Below, piece by piece: positions 11,102 to 21,700 of a stretch of 38,859 nt of DNA. Position 1 is the first letter of the stretch, and every line of letters starts with the position of its first letter. The position numbers and the translations under genes were made by a program. Origin of the DNA: Auxenochlorella pyrenoidosa. Its lineage: Eukaryota; Chlorophyta; Trebouxiophyceae; Chlorellales; Chlorellaceae. The stretch covers positions 1,792,482 through 1,831,340 of the forward strand of contig KQ482042.1 in assembly GCA_001430745.1 (NCBI GenBank), read 5' to 3'. The notes under the pieces were generated by a model. The model was not told where the DNA came from and did not search any database. It worked only from the letters and a program-made list of their open reading frames with translations.

Positions 11102-13918
11102 TCATGCACGCACTGTCAGCTCGCCAAAGCACTGCACATGGGCGGGCTGGAAAGGCGCCTCCCCCTCAGCGGCAGCCACTTGGAAGCCCAGCCCCGACAG
11201 GCTGTGCCCTGGCCGAACCGAGAAGACCAACCGCGCCTCGGCCTGCCGTGCCAGCGCCGAGGTGGCAGCCGCGGGCGCCACGCCCGCCTTGCAGCCAAAC
11301 ACGGCGCGCAGCTCGCCAGTCTCGCCGGGCGCGATGCGCGGCAGCGCCCAGCGCAGCTGGCAGCCCTCGCGGCTCCACTGGGCAGCGGGGGAGACGCGCA
11401 GCAGGGCGGATGCCTCAGGGGGCAGGTTCAGGTCCACGGCAACGTCCAGCAGCGAGCCAGGCAGGGCAGGGCTGGCGGCGTAGCGCAGCACAACCAGGCC
11501 CTGCCAGCTGCCTGGCTTGGCGGGGTCGCTGCCTGGCACAACCAGCAGCGCTGCCTGCAGCGGCGGCGGGCAGGCCACGGCGGGTAGCCTGCAGAGGGAG
11601 GGCACATCTGGAGGGTTGATGCGTGCACAGCAGCATCAAGTTTTGACAGCCATGCCATGCAGGACCAGCATGGCAGCGTGGGTATGCTATGAGCACCAGC
11701 ACCAGCAGGCCACCACGTGCCACGCTCCACTCACGAGTACTGCAGGTAGCAGCAGCCCACAGAGGCTTGCGTGAACTTGGCAAGGAAGGCGCCGCCTTCA
11801 CTGCCATTCCCCCCGCTGCTTGCTGCCCCCAAAGTACTGCCCCCGCTGCTACCTGCTGCCGCACTGCTACCGCTGCTGCTGGCTGGGCCGTCCAGCAATT
11901 CTGCGAAATCGCGGTTCATGGCTGCCACGCGCAGGCAGGCATTGGCCACACCCGCTGGTGCTGGGAGCAGGCGGAAGCGCGCAGCGGCGAGGCCGTAGGG
12001 TGCAAGCCGGCGTCGCACGCCGCCCTCCAGCCCCGCACGCAGTACCTCGCTGCCAGCCACCTCTGCCCGCCACACCTCGGTCAGCTGCAGGCTGTCCTTC
12101 ACATCCTTTTCCGTGACCACCGGCAGTGCTGGCACCGCCGGGGCAGCTGGAGCTGCTGCGGCAGCTGCACCCTCCTCCTCGCCTTCTCCAAACTGCGCCC
12201 AGCCCTCGGGTTCTACAGCCGCCGCTGCTGCTGCGGGCACTGCTGCCTTTTGCGCCTCTGCAGTGGCAAGCAGGGCATGTGCAAGTGTGTCATTTTTTAA
12301 TCTGGTACAACATTTCACCGAGGCTTGTCAGGAATCGCTCGCGGCAGAGAGCGCTACCCCAGCACCAGGTGTGGACAAGGGCAAGTCGCAGTGCCCACCC
12401 TGCTGAGATGAGCGCACGCACAGCCTGCCCGGCTCCTGCCACATGACCCACCTAGCATCTCCACCTCGCCAAATGCACCAAAGCCCTCGGCCTCGGTCGG
12501 CGCCTTGGCCGCCTCCTCCTCCAGCGCGCCCTTGAAAGCAGGCGGCGGCGGCGTGGGCCGCAGCGGCGCGCCCAGCGACGCGGCAGCAGGAGTGCGGCGA
12601 GCCACAGCGGCGCGGGCAGGCGGCGCAGGCAGCGCATCCGGCGGGATGTCGAATGCCACTGCGCCCAGCGGGTCGGCATATGCCGAGGAGAACTGCTGGC
12701 CGCCACGGGAGGAGGGCGTCTCCGGGATGGGCGGCGGCGTGGGGTCGGCTGCGGCACCCTTGCCTGCCTCTTTGTCCTCGTTGGCCTTTGCCGGCGCAAA
12801 GGCAGTGCCAGCACGGCCGCCGCCGCGCACCATGCGCCTGAAGCGGCGCGCCGCGTCGGCCGCCGATGCGGGCAGGACCAGGAGGCGCTCATCGGTGGCG
12901 GAGCTGTGCATGAAGGCGGGGGGCAGGGCGGAGAGCCCGGTAGCCAGCAGATTCTCCAGCAGCAGGTAGACCTGGGGAGGGAGGGGTGTGAAAATGTGTG
13001 CAGGAAAATGTGTGCAGCAGCAAGGGCAGGCCAAATTCGTGGCAAGGAGGTCCAGGGCCAGCGCTGCGATACCGGGTGCAGGCAGTACTCCGCGGCGCTA
13101 GGAGCAGGCAGCGACAGCTGATTCATGCTTGAAGCTGGCTGCAACTTTGGGCATCATGGCATCGGCGCAGCCTGCCGGAGCGCTGCGCACAAGGCCCTCT
13201 ACATGCCAGCTCTGACAAGACGGCAAGGATCTCGCTGCAGCAGGCGCGCCGCGTCGTCGCAGCACCCACCTCGGTGTAGCGCTTGACCACCTTGTCGGGC
13301 GTGACGTCCACGCCCTTGGCCACGCCCACCAGCACCTTGGCCACCGCGTCCAGCAGCTGCATGCAGAGGAAGACGTTGGCGCCCGGCAGCGCGACCACCA
13401 TGGCGTACACGGCGTTGACCAGGCGATACGTCACGCAGTACCGCCCCTGGACTGCCGCCAGCTGCCCCGCGCCAAAGCCGGGCGGGTTGTCGCCGGTGCT
13501 GCAGGGCGGGAGAGGGCAAGCCGCGTGCAGAGGTCGGTGGGCAGGCGGCAGGGGGTGCCGACAGCATGGAGGGCCAGCAAGACGAGCTGGAGCATTGGCT
13601 CACCCGTCGATGTTGCCCTTGCCGCCTGCCGCAGAGAACTTGGCGATCGTGGAGGCAACTTCATTAGTGGCATCTTGCGCGCCGCGCCCGCTCACGCCGT
13701 GTCTGCAAGCAGGTGGCGGGGCGGGAGGGTCGCGGCAGCACGAAGGGGCGGTTGGCAGCACACAGAGCGAGGCGGTGATCAGGACGTGGTCTGCACGCTC
13801 ATGGGCAAGCCCCGAGAATCCGGGGGTCCCGGCAGGCGCGTCCTCACGTCTGGATCAGCAAGTTTCCGCCATTCTGGGCTCGGAGCACAAGGGCCAGGCG
13901 CAGGCCCGCCACCGGCAT
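11102..13918 (-). CDS. TML: TML/TCUP, muniscin-like subunit of the TSET/TPLATE complex
   Basis: Adaptor-like subunit of the plasma-membrane TPLATE (TSET) complex that drives clathrin-mediated endocytosis in plants. Exons: 13848-13918, 13604-13702, 13270-13498, 12452-12971, 11735-12257, 11102-11588; 642 residues, close to the roughly 650 of Arabidopsis TML. N-terminal longin-like part (1-140): GLRLALVLRAQNGGNLLIQT, then RYCVTYRLVNAVYAM and GVDVTPDKVVKRYTEVYLLL, matching the plant YRVVYRLVN and VTPEKLSRKYTEVY segments. Residues about 200-350 are an Ala/Pro/Glu-rich linker. The C-terminal part carries a mu-homology domain, from KDVKDSLQLTEVWRAEVAGS to the final GELTVRA. An Ser/Gly-rich loop at about 445-470 interrupts it. 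ATG at 13918 gives a start equivalent to the plant protein. It diverges from the RRM gene across 389 bases. Confidence 0.88.
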
Positions 13919-14307
13919 TTCGACAGAGCAAGCCTGATTGGTTTGGAGGTCCGAGCCGAGGTGTTGGCGCTGAAAGCCTGGCAGGGCGGTCGCCCGAGTG
14001 GGGAGGGTGTGGGAGGGCTAGGAAGGCGTATACAGCTGCCACATTGCGATCTGACCCTTGCCAATGCCTCTGGGCAGGTTCAAGGGGGGAATGGGGGCTG
14101 GCGTGCTGCGTGTGGCGCCCTCTCCCAGTGCTGTGTGCTTTGCAGTGTCTCCCAGACGCTGCAATCTACTTGCGAGAAGGTGTGTATGATTGTCATTTAC
14201 GCCGACACCAGCCTGAAGCCCCACAGGCCTACCATCCACTTGCCAGCACCTGCTCCCGTGCTCACCCGCGCCCCGGCATGCTCTAACTGCCTCCACCTGC
14301 CATAAAC
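13919..14307. promoter_or_regulatory. Bidirectional promoter region, TML / RRM gene
   Basis: 389 bases between two divergent start codons, so both promoters and leaders must fit here or overlap. No clear TATA box was seen. No open frame with recognisable similarity. Boundaries are set by the two ATGs, not by any mapped start site. Confidence 0.6.
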
Positions 14308-17300
14308 ATGGAAGAACTGGACTGGGAGGGCAGCGAGGACGAGCACCCCGCTCAGGAGGCGCCTCACGAGGAGGGCGGCGATGACGAGGGCCTGGCCGGG
14401 CTGGAGGGCTTGCACAGTGGCCAGGCAGCAGAGCAGTCACAGCAGCTGCAGCGGGCCGGCTCGATGACGCCTCCCGGCTCGCCAGAGCGGGCGGGAGGTG
14501 CCGCCAACGGCGGCGCTGCAGCAGTTGCAACAGCTGCAGCCACGACGGCCGTCGCAGCAGCGCCAGCAAATGGCGAGGCCGTGCCCGAGGAGTGGCAGGT
14601 GATGGAGATCCCCGAGGAGTGGCGGCCGCGCCCCATGGTGCGCGTCTGGGGCCTGCCGGCGGCCGCGCAGGAGGAGGAGCTGGCGCAGCTGCTCGAGGCG
14701 ACGCTGGACGGGCAGGGCGCCTCGGTGCGCAGCGTTGTGTTTGACCCGCGGCAGACCACCGCCGCTGGCAAGGTTGCGCTGGTGCGGTTTGAGCCGCCGC
14801 CGCTGCCAGAGGAGGGTGCGGCGGAGCCGGATGCCGGCAAGGTGGCGGAGAAGCTCATCGCGGCGCTGCGGGCGGCGGCCCCGCAGCTGCACGGCGCCAA
14901 GATCAACGTGGAGAAGACGGGTGCAGAGGTGGGGCAGGCATCCCAGCTGCCAGCAGCGGTTGGCACTGCAGTAATGCATGCCCGCCTTCATGCAGCCCTC
15001 GTCCTGCTGCCGCCGCCGCGCCCCGCTTACAGCCCTGCCAGGCTGGCCCGTCGCCACCCTCACGCCTGCACACACACACCCTGCTCGCCCTTCTCGCACC
15101 CCGGCAGGTCTGCCTCTTCCTGTCCAACCTGCCGGGAGATGCCGAGAGCGACGAGGGCCTGCGCGCTGCGTGCGCCACGCACGGCGCCCTGGAGCGCTGC
15201 TTTGTGATGCGCAACCCCGCCGGCGCCTCCAAGGGCTACGCCTTTGCAGAGTTCACGCTGCCGGGCTGCGCGGCGGCCTGCAAGGAGGCGTGGAACAAGG
15301 CAGGGGAGGCGCTGCGGCCGCAGGCGGCCAGGGACGCAACTGGCGAGGGTGAGGGGCCGCCAGCATCGGCGGGCGGTTTGTGTGGCTGTCACCAGCTAGG
15401 CCCTTGCCGCGGGACAAGCACAGGCTGGGTGGGCGGGTGCGAGCTGAAGAGCAAGATAACCATGCTCCTCACTCTGCAACAACGAGCCCATGTGCACATT
15501 CCCCTGCACCCCTGCGGCCCTGCAGCTCCCAAGCGTGTGAAGCTTCAGCGTGCAGAGGCAGCGCCAGTCAAGACCGTCAGCGGCCTGTTTGGCCGTGTGC
15601 TGTACGTGGATGGGCTCCAGGCGGTGAGGGCATGGCACGGGCCAGGGGTGGTGCTGGGATGCAAGCAGGCAGACTGCACCCGGCTCTGCCTTGTCTGCCT
15701 GCAGCAGCCGTCTGCTTGCCCTGAAGCCTGCCTCTTCCTGCTTTCCTTCCCCTGCAGGCGCTCACCGACTCTGCCAGGCTGCAGCGCATCTTCAGCGAGT
15801 ACGGGGAGGTCGGCTCCTGCCACCTGCCGCGCAGCCCCATCGACCCCTCCCGCAACCGCGGCTTTGCGTTTGTGCATTACAAGCACTCCTTCGCCGCCGA
15901 CGCGTGAGTTGAGGGGCAGGTGGCCGCGCTGGTGGTGACCATGCAGCAGCGCTGCAGAGCGCCTGCCCCCACGGCTGCCTGCACTGCTGCGGCCAGCTGG
16001 GTTGCTTCCTGCTGCCGTTCCCTGCCTGCGTCGAGCGCTGGCGTCCTGGCCCCCTCTGCCCCTTGCAGAGCCTTCCGTGCCCTGGACGGCACCGAGCACG
16101 AGGGCATCGGCAGGCTGCTCATCTCCTTCTCCAACCCGGTCAAGGCCATCGATGCAGCGCAGCGGCCCGCCAGTGCCGCGGGCGGCGCGCAGCGTGCGCA
16201 GCAGGGGCAGCAGCAGCCCCGGGCAGACAGCCGCCAGGGCCAGCAGCCGGGGCAGCAGCTGGGACAGCAGGCGCGGGGCCGCTCAGGTACCGGCGCCCTC
16301 CCGACGCCCGTTGGAGCGCCGCTGCTGCCGGCTGTTGTGGTGAGGCTGCTGCCAGCCCTCAGCGCTGCTGCGGCACAACTGCTCCTGATGCGTGTGGTGG
16401 TCGCGTGTCCTCCACGCAACCAAGCCTCACAGCCTGCATCTTCCGCTGCCCATCGAGTCCGCCGAGCAACCTGCCTGCGCTGCTTCCCTGCAGGGCCCGG
16501 GCGGCGCGATGGGTCCCATCATCCTGCCTGCCTCTGCCCTGCCTGGTGCCATGTCGCGGCCGCCGCCACCACCGGGTGCCCCTCCACCTCCCACCGTGGC
16601 TGCTGCGGCGCTGCAGCAGAAGCACCAGCAGGCGCAGCACCAGCAGGCGGCGGCGCTGGCGCAGCAGCAGGCGATGATGCAGCAGATGGCCATGGTGCAG
16701 CAGATGGCGATGCAGCAGGCAATGATGCAGCAGGCGGCCGCGGCGGCCGAGCTGCAGCGCAAGCAGAAGGAGGAGCAGGAGAAGGCTGAGGCGGAGCGCA
16801 GGCGCAAGGAGGAGGAGGAGAAGAGGGAGAAGGCGCGCCGGGTGAGGCGCAGGGCGGCAGCTGGGGTGCGAGGCCCGGCTGCTGACGTCGTGCACCCGCT
16901 CAGTCCAGGCAGAGACCTGCGCCGGCAGCGGTGTGGTGGAAGCTGCGGCACCTGGCGCGTGCCTGTTGATCTGCCTGCGTTCCACCATGCCTGCATGCTG
17001 CTCCCATGGCTGCCCGCCACCAGCACCTGACGGCTCTGCTCCTGCCATTTGAATGAGTGCCGCAGGAGCAGGAGTATGCTCAGCGCTACTTTGGGGGGCT
17101 GCCAGGCGCTGCCGGCGGCATGGCGGGCGGCATGCCCGCGGCCATGGCCAGCATGGCGGCGCTTCCGGGCATGGCGGGCTTCATGAACCCCGCAGCCTTG
17201 GCAGCAATGATGGGCATGCCAGGCATGGCCGGGGCCCTGGGTGCCACCGCAGCTGGCACCGGCGCGGGTGGCTCTGCTGCGGGCACCGCTGGCGCCACCG

Positions 17301-18092
17301 GTGCCGCTGCTGGCAGCGGGGCTGCACCCGCTGCTGAGCCCGCTGGGGCGGATGCCTACGGCGGGAGCAGCCCGTACCATGGCGGCGGCGGCAGCCGGAG
17401 GGATGCCGGCTATGGGGCCAGCCAGCGCGGCGGCAGCGGGTATGGCGACGACCCCGGAGGGGCCGACCCCTACGATGCTGGCAAGGGCAGCTACCGCGGC
17501 GGCGGCGGCAGCGGCTACCGGGACCGTGGGTACGACTACGGCAGGGACGCATACGACGATGCTGGGTACGATGCATATGGAGCAGACGACTATGGCAGCG
17601 GGTACGGCGGCAGCGGCCGGCCAGGCTATGGCGGCGGCAGCCGGAGAGGCGGCGGCGGCGGTGGCGGCGGCGGCTATGGTGGCGGCAACCGCGGCGGCGG
17701 CCGCAGCAAGCGCGACAACGATTACCAGGTGGGCGCGGCACTGCTGAGTGGCAGGAGGCACGTTGTTGCGCATGCAGGCGGTTTGGTGTGGGGTCAGCAC
17801 CTGCTTGTGGCTTGTTCCTGCGCCCGCTCACAGCCCCGTGCGCCATTGCACGCAGCACAGCGCCCATGCTTGTCACTTGGCTGACCAACCCATGGAGGGT
17901 GATCAATACGACTGAGAGCTGTTGAACGCTCGCCTGCACCCCTGCTGCCTTGTGGGGCACGCCTGCCATCTGTGGCCATGCATCTCAACTTGTGACTACT
18001 GTGCACGCCACCTTCAGGGCGGGTATGGCGGGAGCGGCTACGGCGGCGGCTACGGAGGAGGCAGCTACCCTCCCAAGCGCCCGCGCTACTAG
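14308..18092 (+). CDS. Three-RRM hnRNP-like protein with RGG/YGG tail (raver-like RRM2)
   Basis: Probable nuclear RNA-binding protein in mRNA processing. Exons: 14308-14928, 15108-15348, 15526-15623, 15758-15903, 16069-16339, 16494-16841, 17066-17728, 18018-18092; 820 residues. Acidic and Ala-rich N-terminus (1-105). RRM1 about 110-207 is degenerate (MVRVWGLP). RRM2 has RNP2 VCLFLSNLP and RNP1 KGYAFAEF, with ALERCFVMRN resembling raver proteins. RRM3 has RNP2 VLYVDGL and RNP1 RGFAFVHY. Then a Gln/Met-rich stretch, a charged Glu/Lys/Arg helix (likely coiled coil, about 540-575), a Met/Ala/Gly region, and a Gly/Tyr/Arg low-complexity tail with RGG and YGG repeats, ending PPKRPRY, a possible basic nuclear import signal. 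The exon-5 donor at 16340 was chosen because the one at 16287 breaks the frame. The orthologue name is uncertain. Confidence 0.82.
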
Positions 18093-18734
18093 CTGGCATC
18101 CTGCAGGGGAGCAGCGCCGCTGCGATGGGCTCCCCAGCGAGGGCTCTTTCGGCCACTGCCAGCGCAGCCCTGTTGCGTGCCCGCTTGTATACTGTCTACT
18201 GCCCAGCCCCTTTCTGAGCTGTGTTGACCACGCGCCTCCTGCTGTTGACCGACATGACCTCCTTGCCAGCACACAGCGTGACAAATGCAGACGACCAGGC
18301 TGGCATGTTTCACATAACCTCAAGAGGTTTTATTTTGACCAATCCTTTCCGACTGGTGGTGCCAATTTTCCAAAACAAAGTTTTCAACGCTTTGGCTCCA
18401 GAACTCGCCACCCTTTGGTGGTGCATGCAGTTCAGATCTGCACTGCTGCGTCATGTTGCCGCTGTGCATGCCACCAAGCCTGCTTCTGCAGCTAGAAAAT
18501 TGGACGCCCTCACCCATGCCACAGCACTGATGACATTGCGCACTGACAAATTTGTGCCTCTAACACTGTTCCTTTGCCCTCTTCCGTGCCTTCATCCGCT
18601 ATGCTGCGACAAGCCCCCTGGCGGTCAAACTCTGCCGCTGCATCTCCGAGCTCTTCAGCCCCTGATAGTTACACACGCTGGGTGGCAGGCAGGCAGGCTT
18701 CTGCTGCAACACCCACCAAAAAACACTCCCATCG
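18093..18734. other. Convergent 3' UTRs of RRM gene and WDR90
   Basis: Stop-to-stop interval of two convergent genes. It includes a small hairpin AACCTC-AA-GAGGTT at 18316-18329 followed by TTTTATTTT, and a minus-strand TGTAA serving WDR90. No TGTAA was found for the plus-strand gene. No coding similarity. Confidence 0.55.
18669..18673 (-). terminator. TGTAA poly(A) signal of WDR90 gene
   Basis: Minus-strand TGTAA about 62 bases after the WDR90 stop codon, the expected position for an algal poly(A) motif. Confidence 0.6.
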
Positions 18735-21700
18735 TCACTGCCCGAGCTCCCAGCAGAGGGTGGTGCATGCACCTGCTGCCGCGCTGAAGAGCCGCTGCCC
18801 GCATGGGCTGAATCCAAGGCCCACCACTGCTGCCCCTTCTGCGTGCGCCGCCAGATCTGCCCAGGCCTCTGTCTCCAGCCGCAGCAGCAGCACGGTCCCC
18901 GCAGAGGTGCCAGCTGCCAGGAGCACCTCTGAGGGGTGCAGGGCCACCGAGGTGATGGCAGCGCCACCTGCCAGCGGCGCCAGCAGCGTCTTGACCACCT
19001 CTTGTGTGGTGTAGTCGTACAGCAGGAGCTGGCCGGGGGCGCCTGGATTGGAGCAGTATAGGTGGCCGGGATGGGCCGTCGAAAAGGCCACATGCACTGC
19101 CGCAGCTGCAGTAGGGGCCAAAGGCCCCTCCTGCCCAGCCGCAGCCCCTTCTGGTGCAGCCTCCAGCAGGGGAGCTGCTGCGCCACCAGCAGGGCTGAAG
19201 CTGATGCGTGTGAGGGATGTGAGGGCAGCAGTCTTGGTCCAGGCCGCCTTGCAGACCAGCAGGCTCTCTGTCCCAGCCAGCGCAAGCACGCTGGGATCGG
19301 CAGGATGCACGGCCAGGCCGACCAGCCGGAAGTTGGAGGGGCACAGCCGCCCCGACTCCTGCCGCACAGCAAATTGCAGGGTGCGGTGCGCCACCTGGCC
19401 ACTGCCACCATCCAGCAGCAGCAGCGCACCGCTCCTGCAGGGCGGCCGGGCAAGTGCTGCCACTGAGTGAGCCCCCCTGAATGGAGCTGCATACAGGTGG
19501 CTGGGCGCCCTGCCACAACCTGGCACACAAGAAGATCTCAGATGTAACAGAGCCGCTGGGCTGCCATGCCTCTAATCCCACCTGTAAGCCACCAGGACCT
19601 TGAAGCCCCGCAAGCGGGAGAACACCGCCAGGGCAGCCACGCCGCCCTGGCCTGCCGCCCCTGCCGAGCGCCAGCGCAGCCGTGCTTGGGCCACATCGTA
19701 CAGGCATATGCTGCCGTCGGGGGACGCTGCGGCGCACACGGAAGCGTCATCCGCCAGGCTGGCATGGGTGGCGCCCCCGGGCTGGGGGAACTCCGCCAGG
19801 GGGGCGCGGGCGGGCTCAAGCCCCTGCGGGCAACGGGGGCCAGGAACAGCATTCAAGGCAGGTCGGCACAGGCCCTTGCATGCCGCACCCAGTGTTCACA
19901 GAACTGTCTGGACAATGCAGGCGACATGTACTCAGGAAGGTGCGGGCTGGGCGCACCAGCTGCCACACTGCGACGCCCGATGTAGACGCCAGCGCTGCGG
20001 CGGGTGGCATCCTTTTCCAATCTGCGCCAGGCGCCAGCTGCCAGCTGCAAAAGTGCTGCAGCTGCTGCTGGCCGCAGAGCAGGACCTGCAGAGGGGAGCT
20101 ACCGGGTGACAGGGACCACAGCGTGCCAGAGGTGGTTGCTGCAGTCACGCGCACGCACGCCTCGTCCACAGTCAGGTGGCTCACAGCTCCATCCAGCTGC
20201 TCGCCTGCCAGAACACTCCAGCCGGCCTCGCTCTCTGCCGCTGCATCCCTGGCCAACAGCAGCAGTGATCCAGCGGCGGTGCCAACAGCCAGCAGCGCTG
20301 GCGCACCCCTGTGCTTCACACCCGGGGCGCACAGGCAGCTGATCCCCTGGGCCGGCACCTCGGCAAGAAGCCGAGCCTGCCGCACATCCTGGCCGCTGTC
20401 CACCTCCAGCTGCCACACCCGCCCGCAGGCATCTCCTGCGTAGACCATGGTCAGGCTGGCACCCGCTGCTCCACCAGATCCTGCAGCCGCGGCACTGCCG
20501 CTGCTCCCACTGCCCAGTTGCTCTTCGCCCTCTCCAGCAGGGCCGCAGCTGGTGGCCAATGCCGTGAATGCCACCCCTCTAAGCGGTGCTGGCATGTGCA
20601 CCGTGGTGCGGGCCAGGCACTCCGACTCCAGCTGCCACTGCGTTAGGCCCTGGCTGCCAGCTGTGTAGAAGGTGGGCAGCCTGCCAGGGGCAGGGACCTC
20701 CCATGCCAGGCCTGCCACCCCCTCCTGCAGCTCCACCCCTGCAACCAGCTCCGCGGCTGTTGACTCCTCGACCAGCCACAGAGCTAGGCTGCAGTGCCCA
20801 TCACGGGGGCAGGCCAGGGAGGCCAGCAGGGAGCCATCTGGGCTGAAGGCCAGGGCCTGCACGTGTTGATAGAGGAGGGCAAGCGGCAGGTCACCAAAGG
20901 GTGCAGGTCTGGGGAACGGCACCTTCATCCCCGAAACAGGCACCTCCCACATTGCGCCGTGCACTCGCAAACAGAGGTGCCCCTGTCTGCCCTTGCCTGG
21001 ACAGCATGGGAGTGGTGGCACAGCACCGGCGGCTCCGCCCTGTTAGCCCCGCCCTGCAGGTGCACCAGGTAAATGTCCGCGGTGCTGCCTTCTGCTGCCG
21101 CGGGGCGCACGGCCACTGCTGCCAGGCGGCCATCCAGGGTGGCGGCCAGAGCCGAGACATCCCGCGGCAAGCGCGCCAGGTTGCGCTGCTGCACAGCAGT
21201 CGTGTCCTCAGCCAGCAGCACATTGCCGGCGGCGTACAACAGCTCCTGTCGCGACCCCCCGGGCAGCCAGCAGAAACTGGCGGCAGCCTCAAAGCCCAGC
21301 ACGCGCTGCACGGTGGCGCTGGGCGGCAGCAGTTGCAGCTGCTGCGAGGGGCGGTAGGCGGGCACTCGATCGCTCTCCACCTCGGCATCCACCCACTGTG
21401 CGCTGCGCTGAGCGGCGGGCTCCCCCTTCTTGCCGGCGTGGCAGGGGCCGCTCCTTCCCTCTTGCTTTGCCGGGGAGGTGACCCGCAGCTGCCTCTGCTG
21501 CCGCACAACCTTGGAGCAGCGCTTGCCGGGGGTGGCTGTGACAACCAGCGAGGCCTCGGGCACCTTGCTGTACCGCTCCCAGATGGGCACATGCCTGCGA
21601 CGACCCCGCTGCGGATTGCTGGGCAGGCTGGTGCTCTGCAACCGATCTGCGGCAGCAGCGATGGCAGCTGTCGGGCTGTCGGGCTGCGGGGGCAGCGCCG

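Noticed and set aside
16359..17800. Minus-strand 457-codon frame opposite the RRM gene
   Set aside because: Ala/Cys/Ser-rich complement of the Gln/Met and Gly/Tyr repeats. No family similarity; antisense shadow.
19682..20443. Long plus-strand frames opposite WDR90
   Set aside because: Arg/Pro/Ser-rich shadow translations of WD-repeat exons in a GC-rich genome. The minus strand gives coherent repeats and phase.
20086..20856. Shorter WDR90 exon 9 ending at donor GTCCTG
   Set aside because: Weak donor, and it would cut off a repeat strand reading TSGVAVWQL. The in-phase GTGCGC donor at 19956 keeps it.
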